Source: a virus. From it: DNA of 64,000 nt. The stretch covers positions 1 through 64,000 of IMG/VR virus record IMGVR_UViG_3300025727_000603; one strand, given 5' to 3'. The position numbers and the translations under genes were made by a program. The notes beneath the pieces are model-generated. The model was not told where the DNA came from. It was given only the letters and a program-made list of their open reading frames with translations, and ran no database searches. This document shows, piece after piece, positions 29,177 to 38,205 of this stretch (position 1 is the first letter of the stretch; every line of letters begins with the position of its first letter).

Positions 29177-32100
29177 ATGGTACATATCCTAGATAAATCG
29201 ACAAGAATTAATGTCACAGAATCAGACACATTTAATGAATGGCGTTTAAAAACAAATGAAATAGGCTCCTTTATTGGTGATAAGCACCATATTGCTAGAT
29301 ATTCTACTATAAATTATGATTGGATTCCTTTATGGACTGATACAGAACTCTTAAACGGGAATGACGAGAATAGAAAACATCCCGATACTAAAGTCCCTTA
29401 CAGGAAAGCTTTGGTTAATATAAAAATACAGGGTATGCATGCTCTAGAGTCAACCTCTACCGAAGATTGGGTCGCTATGCAGACAGAAACTACCCAATCG
29501 ATTATCAAACAAGAAATTGACTTTGGAGGTATGCTCACAGAAGAAAATATTAGAGTTACTATTAAAACACATCAGCCAGGTGCTGTTAATGATGATGATA
29601 GGTATTACTATGGTGATGTTGGTACTGATTACCCTTATGGCTACGCTGATAATGACATTTTAACTATTCGTGGATCGTCTATAGGTGGTGTAGATGGGAT
29701 AAATGATCTTAAGGTTAAGGTGGCAGTGACAGCGAGTCATGTTAATGAGGGTGTTACCTTTAAATATATTAGTAATGTAAAAATTTCAGGTCAGCCTATT
29801 AACGAATCAGAATATGGATCAGACTACATAACTCTGGCATTAACTAAATTACCTCCGGCCTCCATATATAACGAACTTCATCAGATTAGGTCCGATTTAG
29901 CCGGCGAACAGGAAAATCCAAACTTTATTCCTTTTACAAAATTAACAACTAATGCACAAACTATAGCATTAGCTATTAATGAAGTTAATGCAAAAATTCA
30001 AGGTACACAAGGTAATTTAACATTACTTAAAACTATTGATGACGAATTACAATCAATACCTTGGTCTAAATATTATAAACAATATACGATTGATGGTAAT
30101 GGCAATACCACAATCACTGATGGTTATAAAATAGATGATATTGTCTATGTAGACCCAACGATTATAAATGACATCGGGGATACCCTATATTTTAAATCTA
30201 TTACTGAATATAATGTAGACAATCCTGTATCCCGGGATAATGACGGAAACTTTGATCGTAGTTATAATCTAACACAACAAGGTCAGGGTAACCTCGTTGA
30301 AAATGGGGTTCCTGTCGATTCATCAATAACATGGTTTCAAGTTGACAGTACTGTATATTCCTCCATGTCATTGAATAAATCCTTAAATATAGTTAATACT
30401 AGTCTCGGTATTACTAGTAATAACACACTAGCTTCATTAAAAAATAACCATCCTGACTATACCGGCCCACAAGATACTATATATCATTCCCTAAGAAATA
30501 TTGATTCTTATATAGGTAATTACTTAGGACTTAAATCTCAAGTATATAATAGATATGTTAACCCATACCGTACAGTAACATTAGATGGAGTTGCTACTAA
30601 TAATATAGACTATTCTAGTATAGGAACCGGAGATCCTGGTACTATAAAATTACCTACAGGTATGTTGCTTAGTCAGGCCTTTACGGATCCTAACGACTTG
30701 GAATATAATTTCTTACCTGTTGATGCTGACAAAAATGGCCTATATGCGCAATGGACTACACAAGTAACCGAACCCTATCAGTTATACACTAAATCTTATC
30801 ATCCTGATACCAACGTCTTCAACGGTTTTGTTGCAGCAGCTGATGACGACATTGTAGTAGCTCTAACTAAGCTTAGGTTAAGAGTAGATATGCTCACAGA
30901 AGAGATATATCTAACTAAGCGTGACGCAGGAGATAGTTCGGCGGCATGGCAATGGGCTCAGAGAATTACTAAGAGTGATCAATTTGAGAATAACTTTTCC
31001 GGAATGCACGGTATTATTAATATTCTTAAGGGACTAGAAGATCTTGTATCTCCGATTACAGGAGATTCTTTGGATAGAGGGAAACTATCACGTTCTGGGT
31101 TTAAAACAGACTACGCTGATACAGCTGGTTGGGATCAGTCTATACCAACTGGTTCTAAACAAGAGCAGTCACTGACTAATAATATTTATGAAGATTATGA
31201 CTCTTCTCATGTAGAAGGTCCTTTATGGGCTGGCTCCACTGATTCTGATGATAAGCCATTAGGTATTATTGCAGGTAGTATTACACGAATATCGGCGGAT
31301 GGTGGTTATAAACCTCAATACTCATCTGATCTTCTAATACTAAGAACTGCAGGGGTAACTCCTGTTGATGGGACTAGCCACAATAATATTGATTTTCCAA
31401 GCACGGTAACTGGAACCTCTAAATCGGCCGATATTAGGACATTATATCCAGAACGAATAGTTATTAATAACGGTAGTGAAACACAGGTAGCTATAGGTTA
31501 TACTGAAACTGATCGTACAGATACTAATTTCTGGACTAATAACGACAACACATTTATTGACCACTCCAGTAACCCGAGTTGGGTCTGGGAAACCTCCTCT
31601 GGACTAAACTTACTTCAGCAGACAGCTACAGACCAACCAATGAACCTGGATGTTAAGGGGGATATAAGAGCAACTAATAAGATATATATTGGACCTTCTG
31701 ATAACATAAGGTCAATTGACGATTTATACTTATCATCAGGTATTAGAGAAAAGGAAGCGAGTGAAAATGCACCTGTCCAAAATATATTTACTAAACCTAT
31801 TTTCCGTGAAGGTTTAGTAGTCCACTCTGAAAAACCAATGAATGATTGGTATACCTTTACGGAGGATGGAAGAATACAGCCTGATGCTCAACTTCTGCAG
31901 AGAGAAATAGAGGATGTTGTAGGGGCTATGGTTACTGATAAAATCTCTGCAACCGGTACCCCAAGCACTCTTAATATGGAATCTGGTTTAAACGTTCGGT
32001 ATGACAGTCTTAAAGCAGATACTAATAGTGGTCTAAGGTCTCCACATCAAGCAACTTTAAACTTTGAGGTTCATTCACCTGATATTTTAATTACAGGAGA

Positions 32101-33715
32101 TATGTTAGGAAACACCAAGATGATGAGTTTATCCGATGTAGTAATTGATACTCATATCAATAAAGACTCAACGTATATCAAAAAAGTAGTTAAAGAACTT
32201 GTATATGACTCTTTAAATCCAGCTCATTGGGATTCAAGCGTTACAAACAAATATCATGACGGAATATCGGTCACTGATGCTCATAGTGGGATGGCTTCAA
32301 ATAAATACTATCGTGCTATGAAAATGGAACTTTTAGATGGGTTTGTATCTGGTGATACTCTGACATTTCATTACCATGACGGAGAGAATTTAAAAACTAT
32401 TTCCATTTCGGTTCCGGATAACGTATCAACTGGTTTAAATACAAAGGGTATATATCCGGCCGGAGTAATATCACAGGATCAATACAACGATAATCCTGAA
32501 TGGAAAAAAACAGCACGGTTTGGTGCTTCTAAATGGTTATCTCAATATCTTAAAGCAGAGTCTACCCCTGAACTCGCTACCTTTAACAGCTATTGGGATG
32601 TAACCTTCGCAACATACTATGACGGTAATGCTGATGTTGTTCCTGTTATAGTATTTACAGAGAAAAACCCTCTTTCTGTCAGTAATGAAACAAATTCACC
32701 TAACAATCAGTCACAATTGTGGAAACTTGGTCTGGAGTCTACTAACGCTGGTACTATTGCCTCTGGAAATTTTGACAATAGCAATACTGACAAAGTAGCA
32801 TATAATGAGAAATGGCACAGAGATGGCAACTACAATGACGAATTTAATCAATTTGATATATCTAAGGCAAACGATAGCAGTGGAATCTATACCAAAAATA
32901 AAACACCTCAGTATGCAGACAATTATATAACATCAATAGTAAATGTGCAAATTTCTGAACCTGAAATTATTAAAGATGATTTATCAGATACTCCTAAATT
33001 ATCTTTAAATATAGCAGGACAGACATCTACTAACCACATAGGGTCTTTCACACCATCAATAAGTGTTAATTCAAACGGCGTGGCAGAATTAACAATTACA
33101 ACTAGTGAGGATTTGACACCTTGGAAGGACGAGGGATACCTTAAATCGGCACCTAATAATACATACTCGGCAAGCGCTACCGGTCATATGACTAAAAGTA
33201 CAACCCAATGGGCCAGTGGAATTTTTAGCACAGATGCCGAACCTGGTACATCAACTGACTTCAAAGCAGGTAAAATTGTTTCTCGTAATGATTCGGGTGA
33301 CTTCTATGCTAATATTATGAATGGTACAGCAACTAAAGCCCGATATGCAGATTTAGCGGAAAACTATGTTGCTGATAAACAATATGAAGTTGGTACAGTA
33401 TTATCCTTAGGTGGTGAATTTGAGGTTACAGAATCAGATAGGATAATGGATTCTAGAATCGTAGGAGTCGTTTCTGAAAATCCTGCATACTTAATGAATT
33501 CATATTGTACAGGTGAATTTATAGCTACTGTAGCACTAAGAGGAAGAGTACCTGTTAAAGTAGAAGGACCAGTTGATAAAGGTGACATTATTATATCATC
33601 TGGAAGAGGTACAGGAGTTTCTAATAATAACCCTTCATTTGGTTCTATTATAGGAAAGGCTGTAGTATCTAAAACTTCTGAAGGTACCGAGTTAATAGAG
33701 GTAGTTATCACCTAA
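29177..33715 (+). CDS. Long tail fibre with C-terminal self-processing/chaperone-type domain, 1512 aa
   Basis: The protein begins MVHILDKSTRINVTESDTF, has LKTNEIGSFIGD near the N-terminus, and is beta-rich and Asn/Asp/Thr-rich through the middle (about 100-1370). Residues about 1385-1512 (ARYADLAENYVADKQYEVGT, IVGVVSENPAYLMN, VALRGRVPVKVEGPV) match the peptidase-G2/intramolecular-chaperone-like endings common in marine phage fibres. These domains trimerise and may be cleaved off after folding. It is the last tail gene before the accessory island, whose first gene overlaps its stop codon by one base (TAATG). A long tail fibre or side-fibre role is inferred. Confidence 0.75.
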   Translation: MVHILDKSTRINVTESDTFNEWRLKTNEIGSFIGDKHHIARYSTINYDWIPLWTDTELLNGNDENRKHPDTKVPYRKALVNIKIQGMHALESTSTEDWVAMQTETTQSIIKQEIDFGGMLTEENIRVTIKTHQPGAVNDDDRYYYGDVGTDYPYGYADNDILTIRGSSIGGVDGINDLKVKVAVTASHVNEGVTFKYISNVKISGQPINESEYGSDYITLALTKLPPASIYNELHQIRSDLAGEQENPNFIPFTKLTTNAQTIALAINEVNAKIQGTQGNLTLLKTIDDELQSIPWSKYYKQYTIDGNGNTTITDGYKIDDIVYVDPTIINDIGDTLYFKSITEYNVDNPVSRDNDGNFDRSYNLTQQGQGNLVENGVPVDSSITWFQVDSTVYSSMSLNKSLNIVNTSLGITSNNTLASLKNNHPDYTGPQDTIYHSLRNIDSYIGNYLGLKSQVYNRYVNPYRTVTLDGVATNNIDYSSIGTGDPGTIKLPTGMLLSQAFTDPNDLEYNFLPVDADKNGLYAQWTTQVTEPYQLYTKSYHPDTNVFNGFVAAADDDIVVALTKLRLRVDMLTEEIYLTKRDAGDSSAAWQWAQRITKSDQFENNFSGMHGIINILKGLEDLVSPITGDSLDRGKLSRSGFKTDYADTAGWDQSIPTGSKQEQSLTNNIYEDYDSSHVEGPLWAGSTDSDDKPLGIIAGSITRISADGGYKPQYSSDLLILRTAGVTPVDGTSHNNIDFPSTVTGTSKSADIRTLYPERIVINNGSETQVAIGYTETDRTDTNFWTNNDNTFIDHSSNPSWVWETSSGLNLLQQTATDQPMNLDVKGDIRATNKIYIGPSDNIRSIDDLYLSSGIREKEASENAPVQNIFTKPIFREGLVVHSEKPMNDWYTFTEDGRIQPDAQLLQREIEDVVGAMVTDKISATGTPSTLNMESGLNVRYDSLKADTNSGLRSPHQATLNFEVHSPDILITGDMLGNTKMMSLSDVVIDTHINKDSTYIKKVVKELVYDSLNPAHWDSSVTNKYHDGISVTDAHSGMASNKYYRAMKMELLDGFVSGDTLTFHYHDGENLKTISISVPDNVSTGLNTKGIYPAGVISQDQYNDNPEWKKTARFGASKWLSQYLKAESTPELATFNSYWDVTFATYYDGNADVVPVIVFTEKNPLSVSNETNSPNNQSQLWKLGLESTNAGTIASGNFDNSNTDKVAYNEKWHRDGNYNDEFNQFDISKANDSSGIYTKNKTPQYADNYITSIVNVQISEPEIIKDDLSDTPKLSLNIAGQTSTNHIGSFTPSISVNSNGVAELTITTSEDLTPWKDEGYLKSAPNNTYSASATGHMTKSTTQWASGIFSTDAEPGTSTDFKAGKIVSRNDSGDFYANIMNGTATKARYADLAENYVADKQYEVGTVLSLGGEFEVTESDRIMDSRIVGVVSENPAYLMNSYCTGEFIATVALRGRVPVKVEGPVDKGDIIISSGRGTGVSNNNPSFGSIIGKAVVSKTSEGTELIEVVIT

Positions 33716-34461
33716 TGATCGGTATTCTTGGTTATGGTTTTGTTGGGAAAGCAGTTGATAAAGGGTTCACAAAAACAGATAAAATAATATCGGACCCTTT
33801 ATATAATGACGTATCTATTGAAGATATGATGGATACAGAATGTATATTTGTATGCCTTCCAACACCTACAGTAAACGGTAAAATAGAAGCAACAATACTA
33901 TTAAATGCACTCAAGCATCTAGAAGAACTCGAGTACTCTGGTCTTATAATAATAAAATCTACTGTTCTTCCAGACCTAATTAAAGGGTACTCTAATAATG
34001 TAGTATGTGTACCGGAATTCTTATCTAGAGCAACAGCTCACCATGATTTCATTAACCCTCATGTATTAATAATAGGATCAAATTCTATTGTTACATCACA
34101 CCATACTTTAGCTATATTTAAGAAATATTCTGAGGTTTCCACAAAGAATGTACATCTAACAGATATAAAAACAGCTTGTATATTAAAGTATACTATGAAT
34201 ACCTTTAATGCCCTAAAAATAACATATTTAAACGAGATATATAAAGTATGTGGGATAGAGGGTATAGATTACAAAGAAATAGTATCTGTATTAGAGCGAG
34301 TACCGAGAATGGGTACAGGTCTTTTTGATGTTCCTGGTCCAGATGGTAAGTATGGATTTGGTGGTCCGTGTCTTCCTAAAGATGCTGAGTCTTTTGCCTC
34401 TGCATACTCTATGGATTTAGTAAAAGGTATATTAGAGGTTAATTCGTTATTAAGACATTAA
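33715..34461 (+). CDS. Nucleotide-sugar (UDP-glucose/GDP-mannose) dehydrogenase family, short form
   Basis: The Rossmann motif GYGFVGKA lies at residues 6-13, FVCLPTP at about 45-51, and KSTVLPDLIKG and VPEFLSRATA follow. NTFNALKITYLNE (about 162-174) supplies the conserved lysine, and FGGPCLPKD holds the catalytic cysteine (C219). At 248 residues it has the NAD and central domains but lacks the C-terminal UDP-binding domain of full-length enzymes (about 400 or more). The reaction would be oxidation of an NDP-hexose to a uronate. Short versions are known in T4-like marine phages. It shares one base with the fibre stop codon, so it is translated with the tail operon. Confidence 0.82.
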   Translation: MIGILGYGFVGKAVDKGFTKTDKIISDPLYNDVSIEDMMDTECIFVCLPTPTVNGKIEATILLNALKHLEELEYSGLIIIKSTVLPDLIKGYSNNVVCVPEFLSRATAHHDFINPHVLIIGSNSIVTSHHTLAIFKKYSEVSTKNVHLTDIKTACILKYTMNTFNALKITYLNEIYKVCGIEGIDYKEIVSVLERVPRMGTGLFDVPGPDGKYGFGGPCLPKDAESFASAYSMDLVKGILEVNSLLRH

Positions 34462-35438
34462 ATGTTCTATTATCAGAAGGGTGTAATCTAAACTGCTCAT
34501 ATTGTGGAATGGATAAATGGTCTAAAACCACTATATCTCAAGATTCTGTAATAAATAGATTTAAAGAACTTAGACTTGAGTACCCTAATGATCGTATACG
34601 AATAGACTTTTTTGGAGGTGAACCTCTTCTCCAAATGAAGATGGTTAAGTCAATTATATCAAAGATGAAGAAAGTTGATGATAATTATACCTTAGCTATG
34701 CCTACTAATGGGATATCTCTAACACCTGGAATACTAGATTACCTAAAAAAAGAAAAAGTCTCTGTATCTCTCTCATTCGATGGCTTATGGCAAAACGATA
34801 GGAGACCTATTAGAGATTCCAATCTATCTTCTTTAAATGTACTGTACGCTAAACGAAAATTGTTTTCTGGATTAAAATGTCATTCTATGATATCCGGATC
34901 TGACTATAATTTACTAGAAAATCATTTATATATAACTCAAAATTTTGGGATGAATCCTGAACTAACATTAGTTAGGGATAGAGGGACATGGACACCAGAA
35001 TCAGTTAAACTTCTTCAGATCGGTATTAACGAAATTTATGAGTGGTACAAAAATAATCTCTCTGAAGATATGCCTAATTTTATATTATTCTGGCTTCGCG
35101 ATATATTAAGATATCATTATAAAGGATTTACAGTTGAAGGATGTGGTGTAGGAAGAGATCTTCATGCATTAACAGAGACTGGAGAGTCCGTTACATGTGA
35201 CAGATTTGCTGGGGATAAAGAAGCAGTTGAGAAGATAAATGAGTTTTACTCTATGCCTGAATGCTCAACTTGTCGTGTAAAGAATTATTGTCATAAAGGT
35301 TGTATGTATGAACAAATTAAGTCAAATGGGCCAATCCCTGAACTTTGTGATATATATAAGTATTGTTATGATAAAACAAAAGAAATACTACCCCTGATAC
35401 CTAAAGATATAATAAGGAGAGAATTGAATGATTCATGA
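34449..35438 (+). CDS. Radical SAM/SPASM peptide-maturase-type protein (start corrected to ATT)
   Basis: The first ATG (34509) would remove the radical SAM cluster. Upstream in frame the sequence reads MKTLNVLLSEGCNLNCSYC if translation starts at ATT 34449. An AGAGG lies ten bases before it and the in-frame TAA at 34440 bounds the frame. C12, C16 and C19 bind the [4Fe-4S]/SAM cluster, and GGEP lies at about 56-59. The C-terminus is a textbook SPASM domain: C232-x12-G-x4-C250, then C-x2-C-x5-C-x3-C and a final cysteine near 307. SPASM enzymes modify peptides (thioether or carbon-carbon crosslinks) or mature sulfatases. At 329 residues it is compact. It overlaps the upstream gene by 13 bases. 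Confidence 0.85.
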   Translation: MKTLNVLLSEGCNLNCSYCGMDKWSKTTISQDSVINRFKELRLEYPNDRIRIDFFGGEPLLQMKMVKSIISKMKKVDDNYTLAMPTNGISLTPGILDYLKKEKVSVSLSFDGLWQNDRRPIRDSNLSSLNVLYAKRKLFSGLKCHSMISGSDYNLLENHLYITQNFGMNPELTLVRDRGTWTPESVKLLQIGINEIYEWYKNNLSEDMPNFILFWLRDILRYHYKGFTVEGCGVGRDLHALTETGESVTCDRFAGDKEAVEKINEFYSMPECSTCRVKNYCHKGCMYEQIKSNGPIPELCDIYKYCYDKTKEILPLIPKDIIRRELNDS

Positions 35439-35658
35439 TATTACTGATATTAATCAGATTAATACAAGATTATTGAAGACTGTTACACACCTGATAGATG
35501 CGTCTAAATATCTTTCGGATATACCTGAATTTCAAGAAGAATCCTATAAAATTGCTCTTCTGGCAAAATGTTTTATTGATGTAGTCGAACCTCAAAAAGA
35601 AAAAATTACAGAAGAAACAATTAATTCTATACTAGATGAGATATTAAATGCTCAATAA
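35428..35658 (+). CDS. Small helical protein between two radical SAM/SPASM genes, unassigned
   Basis: The 76-residue protein is mostly helical by composition (TRLLKTVTHLIDASKYL, YKIALLAKCFIDVV, ETINSILDEILNAQ), with one cysteine and no membrane segment. It has a good AAGGAG Shine-Dalgarno and overlaps both neighbours by 11 bases, so it is translated in step with the two SPASM enzymes. It could be a substrate-recognition or chaperone partner, as small RRE-type proteins are in RiPP operons. No RRE winged-helix pattern is evident, and it is not a cysteine-rich precursor. Confidence 0.65.
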   Translation: MIHDITDINQINTRLLKTVTHLIDASKYLSDIPEFQEESYKIALLAKCFIDVVEPQKEKITEETINSILDEILNAQ

Positions 35659-36784
35659 TAAAAGACAACAATTTACGTTTGAAATTACAACTACTGCTCT
35701 CTGTAATATGAATTGTACATATTGCTTTGAAGGTCTAAAAACAGATAAGCGTACTTTAAACAATGTACAGGTTTCTGTATTAAAGTCTAAAATAGAGGAA
35801 ATATTAAAATCCAATTGGTTTTTAAGAGATTATGGAGTCCTTAATATATCATTTTGGGGTGGAGAACCTACATTAAATGGACCATTAATTGTTGATATGA
35901 TGAATACATTCGAGCTAAATGATTCTGTAACCTATCATATATATACTAATGGACTAGATAGAAAGAAACTTGATTATGTACTTGATTCAGTATCTACAGA
36001 TAAACTTGCAATTCAGGTATCTTGGGATGGTGATGTCATTAATAAAAAGTATAGAGTTCAGGGAGTAGATAAAGATACAACTGCACGAGTACTTAATAAT
36101 TTAGAGTATCTAATAGAAAGGGGTATAAACGTCTCAATGAAAGCTACAATACCTCTAGAGTCTATGGACGATATTGAAGAAACATGGGATTCATACAAAA
36201 CTTTATATGACAAATTAGGGTCTAGAGCTAATATATCTTATGCCCCTACAATAGATTATGTAAATGAATTACCTGAGGAGACCCAAGAAGCTTCAATAGC
36301 TACATTTAGATCAGCTATGATTAGAGTAGCAAAAAAGGAATTAGAATTTTATAAAGAGCATAATCATTTTTTATGCTCTTGGTTTGACGGTAATGAGCAG
36401 AAAGTACATTGTTCCTCGGGTGCTAATATGGTTGCTATAGATGTAACGGGTAAGTCTTATGCGTGTCATGGTTCATTATATTCTCCTAATAAAGAATCAA
36501 TGGGTTCAGGATCTATAACAGATGCTGAGTGGGTTAAGAATTTAGGTTCTGAAACTAAAAAATATAAAAAGGCTATTAAAACTGTACCTGAAACATGTGT
36601 AGATTGTGTTGCAACAACTTGTATGATTTGCCCTGTATCTTCCTTAGATAATTCAAAAAAATCAGATTTTATGGATAGGTGGACTGATAGATATATAAAT
36701 AATATGTGTGGGTATTTTAAAACATTTGGTGAAATAGACCGAGCGGTTGTAACCAAAATAAACAGAGAAAGAGAAGAGGCATAG
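35648..36784 (+). CDS. Radical SAM/SPASM protein, second copy
   Basis: The 378-residue protein has the cluster motif LCNMNCTYC (C19, C23, C26), then FWGGEPTLNG at about 74-83. The C-terminal SPASM-like region has C255-x12-G268-x4-C273, then C-x2-C-x4-C-x2-C near 318-329 and a last cysteine in NNMCGYF. The spacing is slightly different from the textbook SPASM of the first enzyme, suggesting a specialised auxiliary-cluster arrangement. It is followed after three bases by the cysteine-rich protein, its most likely substrate. The family acts on peptides via the 5'-deoxyadenosyl radical. Confidence 0.88.
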   Translation: MLNNKRQQFTFEITTTALCNMNCTYCFEGLKTDKRTLNNVQVSVLKSKIEEILKSNWFLRDYGVLNISFWGGEPTLNGPLIVDMMNTFELNDSVTYHIYTNGLDRKKLDYVLDSVSTDKLAIQVSWDGDVINKKYRVQGVDKDTTARVLNNLEYLIERGINVSMKATIPLESMDDIEETWDSYKTLYDKLGSRANISYAPTIDYVNELPEETQEASIATFRSAMIRVAKKELEFYKEHNHFLCSWFDGNEQKVHCSSGANMVAIDVTGKSYACHGSLYSPNKESMGSGSITDAEWVKNLGSETKKYKKAIKTVPETCVDCVATTCMICPVSSLDNSKKSDFMDRWTDRYINNMCGYFKTFGEIDRAVVTKINREREEA

Positions 36785-36787
36785 ACT

Positions 36788-37576
36788 ATGACAAATACAT
36801 ACGGGACATCAACCTTTATACCAGAAGATAAGTGGCATACAGCTTCGACCGGTGGAAACGAATACAAATCAGTCAGTTCTACTTGTAGCGGTCATAGAGC
36901 TAATAATTCCCACAATAATGTAGACTGGAACCTATTTGGGACTGACACAATAATCAGCATAGGTGATTATAATACTATATACGATGCTGTTCAGACAGAA
37001 CTAGAAGAATGGTTAGCGTTTAAAAACTACAGTGGTACAAAGACATATTCGGATCTAAAAGGTTATAGAAATGTAGGTTCCAGAAAAACAACAGATAGTG
37101 TAATAGACGATCAAGATCTTGTCGCTATCCATTCTATATTAGAGGCTATACTTGGAGAAAACGGAGCAAAACATACAAACACTAATTATGGAAATAGCGG
37201 TCAAGCTAACCGAATAGGTACGGGATGGACTAACAGCTCAGGTACTGCTCCTACATCAACAAAAACAAGCGCTGAGAAAGTTAAAATCACTGATGTTACC
37301 TCTACTGCTATTAGAAAAGGTGCTGTTAAAGGGGCGGGCATGATTGAAAAATCGTATAGTTCAGAATTTGGTGGTAAGGTAGAAGGTACGCTTATTCAAA
37401 ACGAATTCTACAATCCAACTGGTGCAGCTGAGTTTGATGGAAAAACGAGATGGGCAGACAATTCCATTGAGGAAAAATTTAACCGATGTCGTAGTAATTG
37501 TATTTGCGATTCTGATTGTGCCTGTAATGCTGTTTGTAATTGTAACAATAACTGTGATTGTAATTATACTCAATAG
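36788..37576 (+). CDS. Cysteine-rich hexad-repeat protein, candidate substrate of the SPASM enzymes
   Basis: Residues 1-225 are polar and virion-like: GDYNTIYDAVQTELEEW at about 60-76, then Gly/Ser/Thr-rich segments. Residues 234-258 hold nine cysteines in an exact alternating spacing, C-x3-C-x1 repeated, with Asn/Asp/Ser between them (for example CNAVCN, CNNNCD), ending NYTQ. Only one other cysteine (about residue 33) occurs in the protein. RiPP precursors put the modified core at the C-terminus after a leader, as here, but 230 residues is a very long leader. A phage virion protein carrying a modifiable tip fits the size better. I recall phage structural proteins with CNCNY-type tails but cannot search. 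Confidence 0.75.
   Translation: MTNTYGTSTFIPEDKWHTASTGGNEYKSVSSTCSGHRANNSHNNVDWNLFGTDTIISIGDYNTIYDAVQTELEEWLAFKNYSGTKTYSDLKGYRNVGSRKTTDSVIDDQDLVAIHSILEAILGENGAKHTNTNYGNSGQANRIGTGWTNSSGTAPTSTKTSAEKVKITDVTSTAIRKGAVKGAGMIEKSYSSEFGGKVEGTLIQNEFYNPTGAAEFDGKTRWADNSIEEKFNRCRSNCICDSDCACNAVCNCNNNCDCNYTQ
37487..37573 (+). repeat. 18-base coding repeat producing the C-x3-C-x cysteine hexads
   Basis: Four full hexads plus one partial are encoded in an 18-base period, each starting with TGT or TGC and with a second cysteine codon 12 bases later. The third-base differences between units show that it is maintained at protein level rather than being a recent DNA duplication. Confidence 0.8.
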
Positions 37577-37588
37577 GAGATGAAATAA

Positions 37589-38203
37589 ATGATGATATAT
37601 AATATGGCACTAGTGACAGATAAAGGAACACATTTTGAGATAAATGGGGTTACAACTAACGTAGCCTCTAATATAAAAAACAAAGAAGAGCACTATCTTA
37701 ATCTTTCTTCAAAAGCAGCAGAAATTATTAAGGAAGCATTAAACTCTGGTAATAATAGAATTAATGTCTATAAACCATTAAAGTCTATGGAAGTTTTACC
37801 GGGAGAAGTTATTATAGAGGATATAGATCCAGAAGATATCAGAAATGTTAAATCGTCAGAGATTAAAAGAATCAGGGTCCTAATAACACCCGAACTAGCT
37901 TCCATTTCAGGTATAGCACTCTATTCATGGATTATGCTTAATAATGAACTAAATTCTAAAGGATACTTTATATATGATGGTAATAGAGAAGAAGTATACC
38001 TAAGTATATTAGAAACTGGTGATGAAGAGCTTATTAACAAGCTGGAAGAATATTTAAATTATAAAGATGAGATTGCTAGAGTAGCTCAATTAAATTCTAA
38101 ATTTTCTAATATTATTAAAGAAATAATGACTCTTACAGATAAAGATGAGATTATTGAGAAAGCTAACAAATTTATAGAAAATTATATGAAGTTAAATGAT
38201 TAA
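37589..38203 (+). CDS. Unassigned protein of the radical SAM island, 204 aa
   Basis: No family was recognised. The N-terminal half (MALVTDKGTHFEINGVTTN, LSSKAAEIIKEAL) is mixed alpha/beta; the C-terminal third (about 140-204) is charged and helical, possibly coiled coil (ELINKLEEYLNYKDEIARVA). There is no signal peptide, transmembrane segment or cysteine. It follows the cysteine-rich protein after a strong TAGGAGAT Shine-Dalgarno and precedes two GT-like genes by two bases. A scaffold, leader-recognition or virion accessory role are all possible. Confidence 0.6.
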   Translation: MMIYNMALVTDKGTHFEINGVTTNVASNIKNKEEHYLNLSSKAAEIIKEALNSGNNRINVYKPLKSMEVLPGEVIIEDIDPEDIRNVKSSEIKRIRVLITPELASISGIALYSWIMLNNELNSKGYFIYDGNREEVYLSILETGDEELINKLEEYLNYKDEIARVAQLNSKFSNIIKEIMTLTDKDEIIEKANKFIENYMKLND

Positions 38204-38205
38204 TA

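Noticed and set aside
34462-34491. ATG at 34462 as start of the radical SAM gene
   Set aside because: It is in a different frame and stops after nine codons; it cannot lead into the radical SAM frame.
36788-37576. Metallothionein interpretation of the Cys-rich protein
   Set aside because: Cysteines are confined to a periodic C-terminal tail on a long virion-like protein, and the neighbours are SPASM enzymes; not excluded, but less likely.
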